Source: RDYJ01 sp034931405
GTDB taxonomy: Bacteria; Cyanobacteriota; Cyanobacteriia; Cyanobacteriales; Nostocaceae
Assembly: GCF_034931405.1 (NCBI RefSeq)
Contig: NZ_JAYGHA010000022.1
Coordinates: 39,896-103,895 of the forward strand
DNA: 64,000 nucleotides
Reading direction: 5' to 3'
The notes under the pieces are model-generated. The model did no database searches. It was given only the letters and a program-made list of their open reading frames with translations, and was not told where the DNA came from. Positions 60,507 through 64,000 of this stretch are shown here, in pieces. Position numbers and translations under genes: made by a program. How positions within the stretch are numbered: the stretch's first letter is position 1; each line of letters opens with the position of its first letter.

Positions 60507-61337
60507 TTAACTAGCTTTGACATTGATATCCATCAAATTTTCAATCAAGGCATAAACATCACTACGACTGAGTTTTTCCTTACCATTAGCTAAAGCATCG
60601 AGAGTACCATGAGCTAAGGCCAGAGGAATTTGGCAGAATTGCAAAGCCGGTCCAAACGGTAGAGAGTTGGTATAACTATCAGCCAAGGCCAGATTACGAC
60701 GAGCATATTTTTGCAGATTGTCGTGATTCCAACCTTCTGGAAAAAAGTCTACACCACGAGTTAAATCCTCAGTATTATTGCGGAGAATATTTACAGCCTG
60801 TAAACCTCGGCCAAAACCAATCGCTTCAGTCCGGTTGGTTTCTGTGCCATCATACCAAGACCATAAATCTGATAGTAACAAGCCCACAGCACCTGCTACC
60901 CCAAATGTATAACGATCTAAATCAGATTCCGTCTCAACTTTCCAGTTAATTTCTGCCCAAACAGCCATCCTATCTGCCATTGCGGCGGTTGCATCCCAAA
61001 TGCGAGGTGCAATGCTTTCAGGTGCTAAAATTGACCATTCTCTCACCCGCAGACTCACTTCTGCCAAAGAATCTTCGTATCCACTAAATCCTAGAGAAAA
61101 AGCATCTACCGCAAAACCATCAACCCCAGCTTGTAATGTCTGGCTAATATTTCGCAACAGATGTATCTTGGTAGCATTGTCCAATTCTGGATGATCTTCA
61201 ATTTCATCAATGGCACGCATACACAAGTAGGCTGATGCAACTGCTTCTTGTAATCCTGACGGTAAAATACTTATTGGGATATAAAAAGTTCGACTAGTTT
61301 CTTTGAGGATTTGCAAGGCATCTCCACGTAAATCCAT
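60507..61337 (-). CDS. Squalene/phytoene synthase family protein
   Basis: 276 residues. Head-to-head prenyl transferase fold: TSRTFYIPISILPSGLQEAV, first Asp-rich motif AIDEIEDHPEL (DxxxD, about 42-46), YTFGVAGAVGLLLSDLWSW and the second motif FGRGLQAVNILRNNTEDLTR with GVDFFPEGW. The GLQAVNILRN..ED..RG..F.P pattern is standard. Length and sequence resemble squalene-synthase-like and HpnC/HpnD-like enzymes more than CrtB phytoene synthase, so hopanoid or squalene metabolism is more likely than carotenoid; this is not settled. Confidence 0.88.
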   Translation of the reverse strand: MDLRGDALQILKETSRTFYIPISILPSGLQEAVASAYLCMRAIDEIEDHPELDNATKIHLLRNISQTLQAGVDGFAVDAFSLGFSGYEDSLAEVSLRVREWSILAPESIAPRIWDATAAMADRMAVWAEINWKVETESDLDRYTFGVAGAVGLLLSDLWSWYDGTETNRTEAIGFGRGLQAVNILRNNTEDLTRGVDFFPEGWNHDNLQKYARRNLALADSYTNSLPFGPALQFCQIPLALAHGTLDALANGKEKLSRSDVYALIENLMDINVKAS

Positions 61338-61643
61338 TTTGTCACTCCTCTCTTGATGTTCACACCAGATGAATTTCTGTTTTTTGATGATACTGGATTT
61401 AGTTTCTACTCAAAAATTTGCAAAACTATCTAGTATTTCATCTAAAAATTAATAGTTTATGGTATTCCAATTAACAAAAATCTCAAATCTATCGAATTCT
61501 AGTCTAGTATATAGGGTTTTGGTAACAACCACTTTTTGTTGTCATGGGTGATTTCAGTTTTTTTAGTCAAAAAAAATAACTGTTTTATCAAAATTCATCT
61601 GTAGTTTAGGTAAAACGAACGTTGAGAATGATGTTTTTTGACT

Positions 61644-61661
61644 AAGTAAATATATTTACTT
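61644..61661. promoter_or_regulatory. 18-bp palindrome, candidate operator
   Basis: AAGTAAATATATTTACTT is a perfect palindrome 121 bases before the modA start. Confidence 0.4.
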
Positions 61662-61689
61662 TTTTATACTCAGCAATAGAAGTAAAATG

Positions 61690-61715
61690 TATTCTAAAAA
61701 ACAGTTTTTAGAATA
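61690..61715. promoter_or_regulatory. TATTCTAAAAA inverted repeat upstream of modA
   Basis: TATTCTAAAAA (61690-61700), loop ACAG, TTTTTAGAATA (61705-61715): 11-bp perfect arms, 67 bases before modA. It could be an operator or a leader hairpin. Confidence 0.45.
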
Positions 61716-61781
61716 TAAATATGCAAATATTTACCAACTTAAATGGTAATATTTCTCAAACTGTACTGTGTATTAATTCTT

Positions 61782-62609
61782 ATGAAAGAAAAGTTCTCAA
61801 ACCACCTTTTATCAGTGAAAAGAAGACGCTTAATAATATCAATTGCTACAGCATTAACTACGATGCTCATAGCAATTGGTTTACCAAACCTATCTTCAGC
61901 CCCTGTCGTAGCGCAGTCCAATACCAACGTACTTGTATCGGCTGCGGCAAGTTTACAAGATGCTCTAGAAGAAATTAAACCCCTATACCAACAAACCAAC
62001 CCCAACATCAAAATTACGTATAACTTTGGCAGTTCTGGTGCATTGCAGCAACAAATCGAACAAGGTGCGCCAGTAGATGTTTTTATATCCGCTGCAAAAA
62101 GACAAGTAGATGCTTTGGAGCAAAAAAATCTTTTAGTTCCTGGTACTCGTAGCATCATCGCTAAAAACCGCCTAGTTTTGGTTGTACCAAAGAATGTTTC
62201 TGGTGTTAGTAGTTTCTATAATCTCAAAGATGAAAAAGTTAGAAAAATTGCTATTGGTGAACCTAGAAGCGTACCCGCTGGACAATATGCACAACAAGTT
62301 TTGGAAAAGTTGAAACTTTGGGAACAGATAAAATCAAAACTGGTTTATGCTAATAATGTGCGTCAAGTTCTAGCATCTGTAGAAAGTGGAAATGCAGATG
62401 CAGGTTTAGTTTATGTGACTGATGCAAAAATTTCCAAGAACGTAAAAGTTGTAGTAGCTGCTGACGAAAAATATCACTCCGCCATTATTTATCCATTAGC
62501 AGTTATTAAACGCAGTAAAAACCCTGATGCAGCTAAGAAATTTTCCCAATTTTTATCTAGCGATAAAGCTAAAGCTGTATTCAAAAAATATGGATTTATT
62601 CTGCCTTAG
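61782..62609 (+). CDS. modA: Molybdate ABC transporter substrate-binding protein
   Basis: 275 residues from ATG 61782 (MKEKFSNHLLSVKRRRLIIS), chosen because it gives a normal signal peptide with Arg/Lys before the hydrophobic core and cleavage near VVAQS. ModA captures molybdate (or tungstate) in the periplasm. Seen: VLVSAAASLQDALEEIKPLY, ITYNFGSSGALQQQIEQGAP, VDVFISAAKRQVD, IAIGEPRSVPAGQYAQQVL and SGNADAGLVYVTDA, all ModA signatures including the serines that bind oxyanion. modB/modC are not next to it in this window. Confidence 0.95.
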   Translation: MKEKFSNHLLSVKRRRLIISIATALTTMLIAIGLPNLSSAPVVAQSNTNVLVSAAASLQDALEEIKPLYQQTNPNIKITYNFGSSGALQQQIEQGAPVDVFISAAKRQVDALEQKNLLVPGTRSIIAKNRLVLVVPKNVSGVSSFYNLKDEKVRKIAIGEPRSVPAGQYAQQVLEKLKLWEQIKSKLVYANNVRQVLASVESGNADAGLVYVTDAKISKNVKVVVAADEKYHSAIIYPLAVIKRSKNPDAAKKFSQFLSSDKAKAVFKKYGFILP

Positions 62610-62697
62610 TTATAAGTAAAGGTCAAAAATTTTTCACTGATTAAATAGGGAGCATCCCAATTTTGTAAAAATAAACCCTGGCTATTAGAAATAGCAG

Positions 62698-62767
62698 CTA
62701 TACAAACCAAGTCCGCCTACGCGGACTAATAACCCAAGGAGGTGGGTTTTGCCTGTGTAGCTGCGAC
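62698..62767. repeat. GCTACACAAACC-type dispersed repeat
   Basis: AGCTATACAAACCAAGTCCG to CCTGTGTAGCTGCG with inner GTCCGCCTACGCGGAC and AACCCAAGGAGGTGGGTT palindromes; same element as inside the nested MITE at 60317-60404. Confidence 0.8.
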
Positions 62768-62843
62768 TTTCATCTGAAGCTATTTGGGTTTAATAAAATG
62801 GCTGAATAAATTTGCATATATCTTGTTCCCAGTATCTCCTTAT

Positions 62844-62948
62844 CTCGTTCCCAGTCGGAGACTGGGAATGTTATATAGAGTCTCTGACTCTGATTTCATA
62901 TAAGGCAGAGCCTTTATAATTCATTCCCATACAGAGTATGGGAACGAG
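62844..62948. repeat. 105-bp dispersed element with inverted ends (copy 2)
   Basis: CTCGTTCCCAGTCGGAGACT to AGAGTATGGGAACGAG; direct-orientation partner of 55746-55855. The two copies flank 7 kb containing the Uma2, vapBC, fusion-nuclease and modA genes. Confidence 0.9.
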
Positions 62949-62974
62949 AATATTATTCTCATCAAATATAATCC

Positions 62975-63424
62975 TTAATCTTCGCTAACTTTGATGTGTC
63001 CAAATGATTTAGATATCCAAGGAATAGCGATAAAAATTCCGGCTAATACTAATAAAAATAGAGAAATTCCAAAAATTTGGTCACGGGGAATTTCTAGTAC
63101 ACCACGTAAAATTATCTCTCGCAAAGCAGAAACAATAGTAATTTCTACTGCTGCACCTACAGATATACTATGTTCTTGAATATAATCAACCAAGAGCCTA
63201 AATAATTCCACAAGTATCAAGATAAACAAAATATCAGATGTAACTTGTCGTAAATCAAGTGGATGCAAAAATGAAAGGAACATATCTCCTAACCTGATTA
63301 ACATCACACAGAATAAGCTTACACATAGAGAAATAACAATAATATCTTGAAAAATTTCTAAATTACGGACAATTCTATCTCGTTGAAACCAACTATTTAC
63401 TTCTACAAGTATGCGTTTTGGCAT
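62975..63424 (-). CDS. PsiE family membrane protein
   Basis: 149 residues with four hydrophobic segments (about 25-50, 62-85, 90-115 and 120-140). The pattern WFQRDRIVRNLEIFQDIIVI, LVELFRLLVDYIQEHSISVG and EITIVSALREIIL matches the phosphate-starvation-inducible PsiE family, of unknown function. The conserved VE..IV.ALREI(I/L)L helix is present. The downstream repeat (62844-62948) separates it from modA; no Pho box was recognised. Confidence 0.85.
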   Translation of the reverse strand: MPKRILVEVNSWFQRDRIVRNLEIFQDIIVISLCVSLFCVMLIRLGDMFLSFLHPLDLRQVTSDILFILILVELFRLLVDYIQEHSISVGAAVEITIVSALREIILRGVLEIPRDQIFGISLFLLVLAGIFIAIPWISKSFGHIKVSED

Positions 63425-63799
63425 AATCGCTCCAGTATATCTATGTTTATCAATTTTTATCTGTGGTAATAAATCACCTTACATGAAAATTCCCGTTGAC
63501 AATGTTTATCCAAAGCATTAAGAGATTAATTGAAAAATAATCAACTTGTTCTCAAACCTCTTCTGCATAAAGATTAGCAGTCAATCACAACAAAACTTCA
63601 TGTATTTATGTATATCAATTTATAAAGAAAATATGTGGAAAATTAGATGATATGAAATATCAACTATATAAACATTCATAAGGGAGTGAACAATTATCAG
63701 ATGGGAATATTTCAAAAATTGACGTGATTTAAAACCTGAACATCCAGAATTCTAGAGATTACGTCAATATCTTGTTCTTTTCAACAAGGACGAAATTAT
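63425..63799. other. Divergent intergenic region
   Basis: About 375 bases between divergent genes, AT-rich, no gene, RNA or repeat recognised. CAAGGA lies 14 bases before the ATG at 63800. Confidence 0.4.
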
Positions 63800-64000
63800 A
63801 TGACTAAACCACACCTATCTCCAGATGATTTGCCTACTTATAAAACTACGCAAATCAGTGAAGTATTACTCAGTCAATTGGAAGAAGTAACTAAAAAACG
63901 CTTTTTTCTATTGTGCGATAATCAGGTACGCATTTTGTTATCCAGTTGTCATTGGTATTTCAAAGTGAATGGTGGAATTTTAATGTTAATCATGGTTGGG
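63800..64000 (+). CDS. Start of an unidentified protein, cut by the window
   Basis: The first 67 residues read MTKPHLSPDDLPTYKTTQIS, then EVLLSQLEEVTKKRFFLLCD, NQVRILLSSCHWYFKVNGG and ILMLIMVG at the edge, still open. The start is a charged N-terminus followed by a strand-rich region. The family is not recognised from this fragment. AAGGACG upstream fits a ribosome-binding site. Confidence 0.7.
   Translation, partial: MTKPHLSPDDLPTYKTTQISEVLLSQLEEVTKKRFFLLCDNQVRILLSSCHWYFKVNGGILMLIMVG

Larger units (their letters stand above)
61338..61781. other. Divergent intergenic region upstream of modA
   Basis: About 440 bases between two divergent genes, AT-rich. Two perfect palindromes lie 65-140 bases before modA (listed). 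No gene is recognised. Confidence 0.6.

Noticed and set aside
1..64000. tRNA or rRNA genes
   Set aside because: I looked in all longer gaps for the T-loop consensus and acceptor stems and saw none; a covariance search could still find one.

Overview
The window is chromosomal DNA of a filamentous, probably heterocyst-forming cyanobacterium (Nostocales). The evidence is a photosystem I gene (psaI), many HIP1 octamers (GCGATCGC), tandem heptamer repeats of the STRR kind (CCCCAGT, GGTAATT, TTTTGGA, CTAAAAT, TGTTCCC), small dispersed repeats and a xisI-type gene. Most proteins are typical cyanobacterial orthologues. Three runs of N (23683-23783, 26668-26782, 49315-49420) are assembly gaps; two of them lie inside tandem repeats.

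Layout. 1-3.5 kb: 5' part of hemB, then small membrane proteins (DUF4870, PspC, a polymer-forming adhesin-like protein). 4-11 kb: a HEPN gene with the remnant of its nucleotidyltransferase partner, prfC, a TPR/M48-like membrane protein that has lost its zinc ligands, a stand-alone TnpB element and an RRM protein. 11-15.3 kb: a GT4 glycosyltransferase, then three successive PIN (VapC) modules, one broken by a stop codon. 15.4-23.6 kb: SLH protein, rpiA, an aldo/keto reductase, a CNNM/CBS protein and mfd, which carries two palindromic repeats inside its reading frame. 23.8-29.6 kb: an accessory islet of small genes: DUF4926/DUF6883, DUF433/DUF5615, a three-gene coiled-coil/unknown/HNH operon, xisI and a vapBC pair. 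29.7-45.3 kb: mostly housekeeping, with a saccharopine-dehydrogenase-like enzyme, pilB-pilT-pilC (type IV pilus motor), grpE-dnaK, psaI, KDPG aldolase, an L,D-transpeptidase and a nitrilase-family amidase. 45.4-51.3 kb: a NACHT/pentapeptide STAND protein, a HAD hydrolase, an NdbB-like NDH-2 and a GNAT enzyme. 51.8-59.8 kb: ChaB, a phospholipase D/HhH lipoprotein, a cysteine desulfurase, two convergent Uma2 genes, a vapBC pair, and a protein joining a PD-(D/E)XK-like nuclease, TPRs and a PcrA/UvrD-type tudor domain. 60-64 kb: nested palindromic repeats, a squalene/phytoene synthase, modA, a PsiE protein and the start of an unidentified gene.

Best candidates for undescribed biology: the nuclease-TPR-tudor fusion (58620-59789), the three-gene HNH operon preceded by 13-bp iterated GTTAAC sites (26868-28449), and the NACHT-pentapeptide protein (45433-48246). 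At DNA scale the notable signals are 21-bp small repeats inserted at one fixed place inside HIP1 octamers, palindromes accommodated in-frame in mfd, and an ATCCTG-rich dispersed repeat that keeps turning up beside toxin-antitoxin modules. All functional statements come from reading the sequence; no database search was run.
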